Shown here: piece after piece, positions 1-7,234 of the stretch
How the letters are laid out: each line of letters begins with the position of its first letter
Position numbering within the stretch: the stretch's first letter is position 1
Source: Pimelobacter simplex
GTDB taxonomy: Bacteria; Actinomycetota; Actinomycetes; Propionibacteriales; Nocardioidaceae
DNA: 64,000 nt
NCBI RefSeq assembly: GCF_024662235.1
Contig: NZ_CP096276.1
Coordinates: 3,472,001-3,536,000, forward strand
Reading direction: 5' to 3'
Made by a program: the position numbers and the translations under genes
The notes under the pieces: generated by a model
Databases searched by the model: none
Seen by the model: the letters and a program-made list of their open reading frames with translations, nothing else
Told to the model about the DNA's origin: nothing

Positions 1-1
1 C

Positions 2-64
2 GGCCAGGCGTGGACACGATCCTACGGACCGCACGACGCGTCCGCGATCAACACCAACTGGTGA
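2..64 (+). CDS. C-terminal tail of an upstream gene (partial)
   Basis: Reading from base 2, an open frame runs off the left edge and ends at TGA 62-64. Its last residues read as ordinary protein (tail AINTNW). It stops 11 bases before the ATG of the next gene on the same strand, so the two may share a transcript. Only about 20 codons are visible and no function can be given. It could be a chance open frame. Confidence 0.4.
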   Translation, partial: GQAWTRSYGPHDASAINTNW

Positions 65-75
65 GTGAGGTCGAG

Positions 76-768
76 ATGACGAAGCGGACCGCGGGCCTGG
101 CACTCGCCCTCGCACTGGCCGTGGCCGGATGCAGCGACGCCGACCCGGGCGGCGCGGCCTCCGACGACGCATCGCTCACCGATGACGTCCCCCGCGGGAC
201 CGACGGCTCCGGCGACTTCTTCTCGGAGGCGACACCGGTCGACGTCGCGAAGAAGGCCGAGTACGTGGTCGAGGGCGTGGTCGACGACTTCGCTGACGGG
301 CATACCGAGGTGGTCACCGACGAGCAGGGCAGGCGCGAGACGGATCGCTTCGTCGTGATCCGGATCAAGGTCACGAGCGTGTTGAAGGGCGCGCCGTCGT
401 CCTTCTCCTCGGGCTTCGCCTATGCGACCAGGTCCCGCGGCGTCCAGACGTACGACGCGGCGGGTGCCCTCGTGCCCGGCCGCGACCTGGCGATCCCACC
501 CGAGGCGTTCGAGCGGGACCTCCCACGCGGGGCCACCATCGTCGTCATGGCGGCGCCCGCGTCAGCCCACGGCGGCGTGGTGCAAGACGCGCGGGCCGGG
601 GTGCCTGAGCGGTCCGCACCGATCCTCGACGTCGAGAACCCGCAGTCGATCCTGATCGACAGCGGCGTGGAGAGCGGGCTGCACGGGTGGCAGGGCGTTC
701 CCGGTCTCACCTTCTCCTCCGCACGAGCGGACGTCCGCGCGCTGCTCGCGGGGTCGACCGACGAGTGA
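76..768 (+). CDS. Putative secreted lipoprotein, unknown function
   Basis: The protein has 230 residues. It starts with a short basic stretch (MTKR), a leucine/alanine-rich hydrophobic core and a lipobox ending VAGC with the lipidated cysteine near residue 19, so it is predicted to be exported and anchored to the outer face of the membrane. The ATG at 76 was chosen over an earlier in-frame start because it places the signal peptide at the N-terminus and has a GAGG ribosome site about 5 bases upstream. The mature part begins with a flexible Asp/Ser/Gly segment. I recognise no domain. A perfect hairpin follows the stop directly. Confidence 0.8.
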   Translation: MTKRTAGLALALALAVAGCSDADPGGAASDDASLTDDVPRGTDGSGDFFSEATPVDVAKKAEYVVEGVVDDFADGHTEVVTDEQGRRETDRFVVIRIKVTSVLKGAPSSFSSGFAYATRSRGVQTYDAAGALVPGRDLAIPPEAFERDLPRGATIVVMAAPASAHGGVVQDARAGVPERSAPILDVENPQSILIDSGVESGLHGWQGVPGLTFSSARADVRALLAGSTDE

Positions 769-800
769 GTCTCGCCGGGCCCGGGGGCCCGGCGAGACTC
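767..800. terminator. Bidirectional terminator, 16-bp perfect stem
   Basis: Arms 767-782 and 785-800 are perfectly complementary around a 2-base loop. The stem begins inside the lipoprotein stop codon and ends 18 bases before the stop of the convergent MFS gene, so it can serve both. There is no T-run, which is normal for terminators in GC-rich actinobacteria. Confidence 0.85.
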
Positions 801-818
801 ATGGGAGGCGAGGAAGCC

Positions 819-2150
819 TCAGACGGTCTCGGTCACCGCCGCCGGCGTGCCCTTGGCCGGCTTGACCCAGATCAGCAGCACGATCGCCAGCGCCATGCAG
901 GCGGCCGGGAAGATCATGCTGAAGATGACGTCGTCGGCCGCGGCGGTCTTGCCGATCACGAACGGGCCGAAGAAGCCGCCCGCGGCCGCGATCGCGTTGA
1001 TCGTGGCCAGGCCGACCGCGGTCTGCGAGCGGGTGAGCGCCTCGGAGGCGAGCGCCCAGAACGGGCCGAGGTAGGAGAACACGCCGATCGCGAGCAGGCA
1101 CAGGCCGACCATGCCGAGGGTGGGCGTCTCCTTGAAGACCATCGTCACGACCAGGCCGAGGACGGCGACGGCGAGGGTGGTCATCACGATCGGCTTGCGG
1201 TTGCCGAGCAGGTCGGAGTAGCGCGCGACCAGCAGCATGGCCACGGCACCGCAGATGTAGGGGATCGCGCCGACGAGGCCGATGTTGGTCGAGGAGTAGC
1301 CCGGGTTGAGCTGGGCGACGATCTGGGGCAGGAAGAACGTCATGCCGTAGAGGCCGACCGCGTAGAGCAGGTTGATGAAGGCCAGGTAGAGGATCTTGGG
1401 ATTCTTGACGGCGTCGAGCGAGATCTCCATGTGCTCGTCGTCCTCGGCGTCGTACTCCTTGCTGATCTCGCCCTCGAGCCAGTCCGCCTCGTCCTTGGTG
1501 AGCCAGCGCGCCTTGTTGGGCCGGTCGGCGAGGTAGAGCAGCACCCACACGCCGAGCAGCACGGGCGGCAGGCCCTGGAGGATGAAGACCCACTGCCAGC
1601 CGGCCAGCCCGAACCAGTCGACGTGGTCGAGGATGACGCCGGCGGTGGCGCTGCCGATGAGGAGCGCGACCGGCTGGGCCAGCGAGAAGCCGGCGATGCC
1701 GCGGCTGCGGTCCTGCGAGCGGAACCAGAAGGTCATGTAGAGCAGCAGCCCCGGGAACAGGCCCGCCTCGGCGACACCGAGCGCGATCCGCGCGATGTAG
1801 AGCTGGGTCGTGTTCTGCACGAAGCCGGTGAGCATCGTGATGATGCCCCAGGAGATCGCGATCCGGGCCAGCCAGATCCGGGCACCGACCTTCTTCATGA
1901 TGATGTTGCTGGGCACCTCGAGCACCGTGTAGGCCACGAAGAAGATGGCCGCGATGGTGCCGTACGTCGCCAGGCTGATGCCGAGGTCCGTCGACATCTG
2001 GAGCTGGGCGTAGCCGATCGACGCCCGGTCCATGTAGTTGAACATGTAGAGCAGGAAGGCAGCGGGCAGCACGGAGCGCTGCACCTTGCGCAGGACGGTC
2101 TCGCCGTGCACGGCCGTGCCGGGGCGGGCCGCGGGGATGCTGGTGGACAT
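819..2150 (-). CDS. MFS transporter, anion:cation symporter (ACS) type
   Basis: The 443-residue protein has about twelve hydrophobic segments. The first helix carries MNYMDRASIGYAQ, close to the ACS signature found in carriers of organic anions such as phthalate, hydroxyphenylacetate and sugar acids. It probably imports a carboxylated substrate with protons. It is the last gene of the leftward operon 5763-819, 65 bases after the FAD dehydrogenase, with GGAG about 6 bases before its ATG. Linkage to dehydrogenases and an IclR regulator suggests it takes up the substrate they degrade. The substrate cannot be read from sequence. Confidence 0.85.
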   Translation of the reverse strand: MSTSIPAARPGTAVHGETVLRKVQRSVLPAAFLLYMFNYMDRASIGYAQLQMSTDLGISLATYGTIAAIFFVAYTVLEVPSNIIMKKVGARIWLARIAISWGIITMLTGFVQNTTQLYIARIALGVAEAGLFPGLLLYMTFWFRSQDRSRGIAGFSLAQPVALLIGSATAGVILDHVDWFGLAGWQWVFILQGLPPVLLGVWVLLYLADRPNKARWLTKDEADWLEGEISKEYDAEDDEHMEISLDAVKNPKILYLAFINLLYAVGLYGMTFFLPQIVAQLNPGYSSTNIGLVGAIPYICGAVAMLLVARYSDLLGNRKPIVMTTLAVAVLGLVVTMVFKETPTLGMVGLCLLAIGVFSYLGPFWALASEALTRSQTAVGLATINAIAAAGGFFGPFVIGKTAAADDVIFSMIFPAACMALAIVLLIWVKPAKGTPAAVTETV

Positions 2151-2215
2151 AGGGGACTCCAGGGATCCAGTGGTTGGGATTTTACTGCTGCCGAGATCAG
2201 CGGGAGAACAGGGCG

Positions 2216-3640
2216 TCAGCGGCCGGAGGCGGCGTTCTGCCCGGCCAGGCGGCCCAGGGTGAGGGCGTTGGCGACGGCGTTGCCGCCGCCGACGTAGCGA
2301 CTGCCGAGGACACCGCCCCCGGCCTCGCCGGCCGCGAACAGGCCCGGGATCGGCCGGCCCCGCTCGTCGAGGACCGCCGCGTTGTGGTCGATCTCGAGAC
2401 CGGCGTGGGTGCAGACGAGCTCGGCCGGGAGCACGCGGGTGGCGTGGAACGGCGGCGTCGCGATCGGGGCCAGGGGTGCGGTGACCCCCTTGGCGGCCAG
2501 CGTCTGGTCGCGCTGGAAGTCGGCGTCGGTGCCGTGCGGCAGCTGGTCGTTCCAGCGCTCGACGGTGGCGACGAGACGGTCGGCGGGGACGTGGATCCGC
2601 GCCGCCAGGGCGGGCAGGTCGTCGGCGCGGACGATCTCGCCGGCCGCGACGAGGGCGTCGACGCGGGCGGGGGTCCAGTCGGCGTACCCCTCGGGGAGCG
2701 CCTGGCGGGCGGCCTCGTCGAAGACCATCCAGACCGGACCGCCCTGGGCCTCGATCTGGCCGCCCGAGACGGCGTACGACGCGTCCTCGTCCATGAACCG
2801 GCGCCCGACGTCGTTGACGTGCACGCGCGAGGCCGGCGCGAACCCGGCCTGCCAGTGGTGGGACCGGACGAACTGCGCGGTGGGCAGCATCAGCCCCCAG
2901 CCCTCGCCCGCGACCGAGGCGGAGACCTGGCGGCCGAAGCCGAGGTGGTCGCCGCGGGAGCCGGGCGCCGCGACGACGAAGAGCGACTCCCCCGCCTTGA
3001 GCGCGTCGGGGAACCAGCGCTCGACCAGGGCAGGGTCCTGGGCCAGGCCGCCCGAGGCGACCACGACCGCGCCCGCGGTGAGCTCGACGCCGTCGGCGAC
3101 GACACCGCTCACCCGCCCCTCGGTGACGAGCAGGCGCTCGACCCGGGTGTGCAGCACGGCCTCGACGCCGCCGCGCTTGCGGGCCCGGTCGAGCACCTGG
3201 ACCAGGCCGTAGCCCTGGTCCTTGGGTACGTGCGCGCGCCAGACGTCCTCGACGCCGGCCCGGGTCAGGCCGGGCGTGTGCGCGTCGGGCGAGACCTGCG
3301 CAGGCACCTCGACGCCGAGGTCGAGCAGCCACTCCAAGGTCGGGCCGGTCAGCTCGCAGAAGCGGCGTACCAGGCCCGGCTTGAGCAGCCACTGGTTGAG
3401 GTCCATGTAGTGCTGGAAGAACCGCTCGACCGTGTCCTCCACCCCGAGTGCCTTCTGCACGCTGGTGGCGGCGGCGGTGAACATGCCCGCGGAGAGCTGG
3501 GTCGAGCCGCCGAGCTCGCCCTCGGACTCGAAGAGGATGACGCTCCGGCCGCGCTCGGCCGCCGAGACGGCCGCGGCGAGGCCAGCCCCGCCACCGCCGA
3601 TGACGATGACGTCGTAGTCGGGTTCGTGGGCGCCGCTCAC
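2216..3640 (-). CDS. FAD-dependent dehydrogenase, fumarate reductase/KstD-like (FAD_binding_2)
   Basis: The protein has 474 residues. The N-terminus has the dinucleotide motif VIVIGGGGAGLAAA (Gly15-Gly20) followed by the acidic FAD-ribose site (LFESEGELGGSTQ). The C-terminus carries FAAGEAGGGVLGSRYVGGG, the closing FAD motif of the fumarate reductase / 3-ketosteroid delta1-dehydrogenase superfamily. Members insert or reduce a C=C bond next to a carbonyl or carboxylate. The GTG start overlaps the TGA of the upstream SDR (GTGA, 3637-3640), implying translational coupling. Inference: it desaturates or reduces an intermediate made by the two SDRs. Steroid specificity is not established. Confidence 0.8.
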   Translation of the reverse strand: MSGAHEPDYDVIVIGGGGAGLAAAVSAAERGRSVILFESEGELGGSTQLSAGMFTAAATSVQKALGVEDTVERFFQHYMDLNQWLLKPGLVRRFCELTGPTLEWLLDLGVEVPAQVSPDAHTPGLTRAGVEDVWRAHVPKDQGYGLVQVLDRARKRGGVEAVLHTRVERLLVTEGRVSGVVADGVELTAGAVVVASGGLAQDPALVERWFPDALKAGESLFVVAAPGSRGDHLGFGRQVSASVAGEGWGLMLPTAQFVRSHHWQAGFAPASRVHVNDVGRRFMDEDASYAVSGGQIEAQGGPVWMVFDEAARQALPEGYADWTPARVDALVAAGEIVRADDLPALAARIHVPADRLVATVERWNDQLPHGTDADFQRDQTLAAKGVTAPLAPIATPPFHATRVLPAELVCTHAGLEIDHNAAVLDERGRPIPGLFAAGEAGGGVLGSRYVGGGNAVANALTLGRLAGQNAASGR

Positions 3641-4416
3641 AGCGCTCCCTCCATCTCGTCGAGGATCCGGTGGTAGGTGCCGTTGGAGACCAGGGCGCCG
3701 TCGACGGTGAGCTCGGCCCCCGACATGTACGACGAGCCCTCGCCCAGCAGGAACGTCACGACGGCGGTGACCTCGTCGGGCCGGCCCATCCGCCCGAACG
3801 GGATGCTCGCCACGGCGGACGCGACGAAGCCGTCGGATCCGGCCAGCAGCGGCGTCTCGACCAGTCCGGGGTGCACCGAGTTGACCCGGATGCCCCAGCC
3901 GGCGAGCTCGCCCGCGGCGGACTTGGTCAGCCCGCGCAGCGCCCACTTCGACGCCGAGTAGGACGGGGAGAAGTAGCCGATCTGCCCCGCGATCGAGGAG
4001 ATGTTGACGATCGAACCGCCGCCGGAGTCGCGCATCAGCGGCGCGCACGCCTGGATGCCGAGGAAGGGTCCGTCGGCGTTGATCGCCATCACCTGGCGCC
4101 ACACCTCGGGCGGGGTGTCCATGAACCGCAGCCGGCGCGAGATGCCGGCGTTGTTGACCAGCCCGTGGAGGGCGCCGTGCTCGGCGCGGATCGCCTCGAC
4201 GACGGCGGCCCACGCGTCCGGCTCGGTGACGTCGAGCCGGTGCGCCTCGGCCGTGCCGCCCGCCGCGCGGATCTCGGCGACGACCGGCGTGGCGTCGGCG
4301 ACGTCGGCCAGGACGACGCGCCACCCGTCGGCGGCCAGCGCCCGGGCGTGGCCGGCGCCCATGCCGCCGGCGGCGCCGGTGACCAGGACGACACGGCCCG
4401 CAGCCGGCTCAGACAT
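3637..4416 (-). CDS. Short-chain dehydrogenase/reductase
   Basis: A classical 259-residue SDR. The cofactor motif TGAAGGMG lies at residues 13-20, NNAG at 88-91, catalytic Ser near 140, and YSASK with Tyr153 and Lys157. An acidic residue follows strand beta-2 (LADVAD), favouring NAD(H) over NADP(H). It overlaps its upstream SDR by 8 bases and its downstream FAD dehydrogenase by 4, so all are probably one transcript. Expected activity is alcohol/ketone interconversion on the unknown substrate of this operon. Confidence 0.9.
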   Translation of the reverse strand: MSEPAAGRVVLVTGAAGGMGAGHARALAADGWRVVLADVADATPVVAEIRAAGGTAEAHRLDVTEPDAWAAVVEAIRAEHGALHGLVNNAGISRRLRFMDTPPEVWRQVMAINADGPFLGIQACAPLMRDSGGGSIVNISSIAGQIGYFSPSYSASKWALRGLTKSAAGELAGWGIRVNSVHPGLVETPLLAGSDGFVASAVASIPFGRMGRPDEVTAVVTFLLGEGSSYMSGAELTVDGALVSNGTYHRILDEMEGAL

Positions 4417-5254
4417 GGCGCGAGCCGCCGTCCACGGCGAGGATGTGACCGGTCACGTAGCGCGCGCTGTCCGAGAGCAGGAACAGCATCGGGCCGACGA
4501 TCTCCTCGGGCGAGCCGAGCCGGTGCAGCGGGATGCTGTCGAGCGCCTTGGCCAGCGCCGGCGGGTCGTCCTGGACCCAGCGGGTCATCTCGGTGTCGAC
4601 GAAGCCGGGCGCGATCGCGTTGACCCGGATGCCGAGGTCGCCGTACTCGACGGCGAGGCACTCGGTCAGGTGCGCGACCGCCGCCTTGGACGAGCAGTAC
4701 GCCGCGCGGCCGCGCCGTACCCGCACGGCGGCGACCGAGGCCATGTTGACGATCGCGGCGCCGGGGGCCATCACGGAGGCGGCGGCCTGGGCGCCGTACA
4801 GGACGCCCTCGACGTTGATCGCGAGCGTGGCCTGGATCTGGCTGACCGGGATGTCGGCGGCCGGCGCCTCGGGGAAGATCCCGGCGTTGTTGATCCACAG
4901 GTCGACCCGGCCGAAGCGCTGCACGGCGAGCTCGGCGACGCGCTGCTGGGCCTCGCGGTCGCGGACGTCGACCGCGGTCGCCACGACCTCACCGGCCCCG
5001 CCGGGGGCGTCGGCGTTCTCCGCGGCGAGCGCGGCCGCGGTGGCCTCCATCTGGGCGAGGTCGAGGTCGGCGCCGACCACGTGGACGCCCCGGCGGGCCA
5101 GCGCCGCGGCGAACCGCGCGCCCATGCCCCGGCCGGCGCCGGTGATCACGGCGACCTTGCCGCGCAGGTCGGGGTGCTCGACGATCATCGGCGTCGCCTC
5201 GACCCGTCCGGGGTGCTCGGTGCTCGAGGGCTGGGTGGACGGCTGGCTGGTCAT
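4409..5254 (-). CDS. Short-chain dehydrogenase/reductase
   Basis: This 281-residue SDR has the TGxxxGxG loop at residues 38-45, NNAG at 122-125, catalytic Ser173, and YCSSK with Tyr186 and Lys190. An Asp after strand beta-2 (GADLDL) points to NAD(H). About 25 residues precede the fold. I kept the first ATG because it overlaps the upstream stop as ATGA (5251-5254); an internal ATG near 5188 is the alternative. It is not a close copy of the neighbouring SDR, so the pathway probably has two distinct alcohol oxidations or reductions. Confidence 0.9.
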   Translation of the reverse strand: MTSQPSTQPSSTEHPGRVEATPMIVEHPDLRGKVAVITGAGRGMGARFAAALARRGVHVVGADLDLAQMEATAAALAAENADAPGGAGEVVATAVDVRDREAQQRVAELAVQRFGRVDLWINNAGIFPEAPAADIPVSQIQATLAINVEGVLYGAQAAASVMAPGAAIVNMASVAAVRVRRGRAAYCSSKAAVAHLTECLAVEYGDLGIRVNAIAPGFVDTEMTRWVQDDPPALAKALDSIPLHRLGSPEEIVGPMLFLLSDSARYVTGHILAVDGGSRHV

Positions 5255-5763
5255 GCGGGTGCTCCTTGCTGGTTCGGCTGTTCGGTGGTGTCGTCGCGGC
5301 GGACCCGGCGGCGGGCGACCCGCCAGCCGAGTGCGGCGGTGTCGTCGCGGACGAGGTCGTCGGCGATCGTGGTGAGCCGGACCAGCCGGCTCCCCTCGCC
5401 CGCGGGCGTCTCCACGATCTGGAGGTAGGCGTGCGCGACGACCCGGTCGGGCTCCGGCCCAGGCTCGAAGCCGGGCTCACCGGCGGCGCCGGGCAGCACG
5501 TCGACGTTGGTGATCACGTGGCGCAGCCGGGTCCGGGTGCGCTCGCCCGCGGTGCGGAAGTCCTCGGCGAAGCCGACCAGGGCCGCCGTCCCCACCACCG
5601 GCTCCGGGTACGACGGCGAGGCGAACACCCCGTCGGCGGTGAACGTCGCCGCCCACCCCTGCGCGTCGCCCTCGTCGATGAGCCGGGACTGGCGGGCGTA
5701 GAGCCGGGTCACCCCGGTCACCACCGCGTCCGGGACCTCGGTCCGGTCGATCCGGTCGGTCAC
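5251..5763 (-). CDS. SnoaL/NTF2-like family protein
   Basis: The 170-residue protein has the look of the NTF2-like fold (SnoaL_4): an N-terminal helix region (LYARQSRLIDEGDAQGWA), then TFTADGVF and a run of beta-strand segments. The fold is used by small isomerases, cyclases and dehydratases, and by the beta subunit of ring-hydroxylating dioxygenases; no alpha subunit is present here. It is the first gene of the IclR-linked operon, with a GTG start behind a purine-rich AAGGGGGAG site. It might isomerise, hydrate or dehydrate an intermediate, but the exact reaction is unknown. Confidence 0.75.
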   Translation of the reverse strand: MTDRIDRTEVPDAVVTGVTRLYARQSRLIDEGDAQGWAATFTADGVFASPSYPEPVVGTAALVGFAEDFRTAGERTRTRLRHVITNVDVLPGAAGEPGFEPGPEPDRVVAHAYLQIVETPAGEGSRLVRLTTIADDLVRDDTAALGWRVARRRVRRDDTTEQPNQQGAPA

Positions 5764-5776
5764 TGCTCCCCCTTGT

Positions 5777-5811
5777 GTGCGATAGTCGCACGCTACGTGC
5801 TATAACTGCAC
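5777..5811. promoter_or_regulatory. Twin palindromic operators between the SnoaL operon and the IclR gene
   Basis: Two related 15-base dyads, GTGCGATAGTCGCAC (5777-5791) and GTGCTATAACTGCAC (5797-5811), match at 11 of 15 positions and share GTGC..ATA...GCAC. Their starts are 20 bases apart, about two helical turns, so bound proteins would lie on one face of DNA. They lie 14 bases upstream of the operon's first codon and about 90 upstream of the IclR gene. The second dyad overlaps a leftward TATAGC that could be a -10 element. Confidence 0.75.
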
Positions 5812-5901
5812 GAGAGGTTAAGCACGTCACAGTCGGGTGGTCAAGCCCCCGACGTGACCCCGAGCACGTCGGAGGTCGGTCCGGTGGGAAGAATGAGCCG
5901 C

Positions 5902-6600
5902 ATGAGCGAGGCAGACGAGGTCGTCCTCGACAGCTCCATGTCGAAGACGCTGCACTCGGGCCTGCGGGTCCTCGAGGTGCTCAGCGCCCGCGGTACGGCG
6001 ATGACGATCACCGAGATCGCCGACGCGGTCGGCGTCCACCGCACGGTCGCGCACCGGTTCGTGCGCACGCTCGAGGCACACCGGCTGCTGCGCCGCGACC
6101 GGGCCAAGCGCTTCCACCTCGGCACCGGCCTGGTGCCGCTCGCCGAGCCCGTCGAGCGCGACCTGCGCACCGCCGCGCTCCCCCTGCTCGAGGAGCTCGC
6201 CGACGAGGTCAGCGCGACCGCCCACCTCGTCGTCCAGGAGGACCCCCGCCACGTCCGCGCCCTCATGGTCGTCGAGCCGCGCAACGCCTCGGTGCACGTC
6301 GCCTTCCGGCCCGGCCAGCTCGACGCGATCGACCGCGGCTCGGCCGGCCTCGCGATCCTGTCCGGCCAGCCGCCCCGCGAGGGCGAGCGAGACGAGGTCG
6401 GCACCGCCCGGACCCGCGGCTACGCCGTCTCCTTCGGCGAGGTCGTGCCCTCGGTGCACGGCGTCTCGGCCCCCGTGCCCAACGGGCGCGACGGCGCCCA
6501 GCTCAGCGTCGGCGTCTCCGTCTTCGACCTCGCGGACGTCGAGCGCCTCGGCGCCGCCGTCCGGGCCACCGCCCAGCTGATCGGCCACGTCGCGGGCTGA
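5902..6600 (+). CDS. IclR family transcriptional regulator
   Basis: The 232-residue protein has an N-terminal winged helix (LEVLSARGTAMTITEIADAV, with VHRTVAHRFVRTLE as the recognition region) and a C-terminal ligand-sensing domain ending VFDLADVERLGAAV. IclR proteins bind small organic acids and control catabolic operons. The ATG at 5902 is preceded by GGGAAG at good spacing; in-frame ATGs at 5854 and 5893 lack a convincing site. It is transcribed away from the SDR/FAD/MFS operon, and the twin 15-base dyads between them are its likely binding sites. Confidence 0.9.
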   Translation: MSEADEVVLDSSMSKTLHSGLRVLEVLSARGTAMTITEIADAVGVHRTVAHRFVRTLEAHRLLRRDRAKRFHLGTGLVPLAEPVERDLRTAALPLLEELADEVSATAHLVVQEDPRHVRALMVVEPRNASVHVAFRPGQLDAIDRGSAGLAILSGQPPREGERDEVGTARTRGYAVSFGEVVPSVHGVSAPVPNGRDGAQLSVGVSVFDLADVERLGAAVRATAQLIGHVAG

Positions 6601-6621
6601 GCCGCGGTCGGCGGGCCACCG

Positions 6622-6627
6622 TAGGGT
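6622..6627 (+). promoter_or_regulatory. -10 hexamer TAGGGT for maf (leaderless)
   Basis: TAGGGT ends 7 bases before the GTG at 6635, so the transcript would begin at or next to the start codon. Confidence 0.5.
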
Positions 6628-6634
6628 GGGCGCC

Positions 6635-7234
6635 GTGCCGACCCTCGTGCTCGCGTCCGCGTCCCCCGCACGCCTGACCACCCTGCGCAACGCCGGCCTG
6701 GCGCCGGTGGTGATCGTCTCGGGCGTCGACGAGTCCCAGGTACGCGACGTCCCGCCCGCCGAGCTGGCGCTGCGCCTGGCCGAGCTCAAGTGCCACGCGG
6801 TCGCCCCGCGCCCGGAGGTCCCCGCCGACGCCCTGGTGCTCGGCTGCGACTCGGTCCTCGAGCTCGACGGCGAGGCGCTCGGCAAGCCGGCCGACGCCGA
6901 CGAGGCCGTACGCCGCTGGCAGGCCATGCGCGGGCGCTCCGGCGTCCTGCACACAGGCCACTGCCTGCGCGACGTCGCCGGCGACCGCCAGGTCGCCTCG
7001 ACCGCGTCGACCACGGTCCACTTCGCCGAGGTCGGCGACGACGAGATCGCGGCCTACGTCGCGACCGGCGAGCCGCTCCACGTGGCTGGCGCGTTCACCG
7101 TCGACGGCCGCGGCGGCGGCTTCGTCACCGGTATCGAGGGCGACCACCACAACGTCGTCGGCGTGAGCCTGCCGCTGCTGCGCGACCAGGTCCGGACGCT
7201 CGGGCACCGGTGGACCGACCTCTGGGCCGGCTGA
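6635..7234 (+). CDS. maf: Maf-family nucleoside triphosphate pyrophosphatase
   Basis: The 199-residue protein begins LVLASASPARLTTLRNAGL, the Maf signature, with a GCDSVLELDGEALGKP motif in the middle and the C-terminal AFTVDGRGGGFVTGIEGDHHNVVG. Maf proteins hydrolyse non-canonical or pyrimidine nucleoside triphosphates to the monophosphate plus pyrophosphate, cleaning the nucleotide pool; some were named as septum inhibitors. The usual second arginine of SPRR is Ala-Arg here, as often in actinobacteria. GTG at 6635 was chosen because a TAGGGT hexamer ends 7 bases before it. In actinobacteria maf often lies near acyl-CoA carboxylase genes, and one follows 3 kb downstream. Confidence 0.9.
   Translation: MPTLVLASASPARLTTLRNAGLAPVVIVSGVDESQVRDVPPAELALRLAELKCHAVAPRPEVPADALVLGCDSVLELDGEALGKPADADEAVRRWQAMRGRSGVLHTGHCLRDVAGDRQVASTASTTVHFAEVGDDEIAAYVATGEPLHVAGAFTVDGRGGGFVTGIEGDHHNVVGVSLPLLRDQVRTLGHRWTDLWAG

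Noticed and set aside
687..2297. Plus-strand open frame of 536 codons
   Set aside because: It is opposite the MFS gene, with no ribosome site and no recognisable motif.
819..3392. One continuous minus-strand frame through the MFS gene and part of the FAD gene
   Set aside because: The FAD gene is in another frame with full motifs; the long frame only lacks stops because of GC bias. The MFS start is at 2150.
5251..5763. Ring-hydroxylating dioxygenase beta subunit
   Set aside because: The NTF2-like fold would allow it but there is no alpha subunit or ferredoxin gene in the operon.
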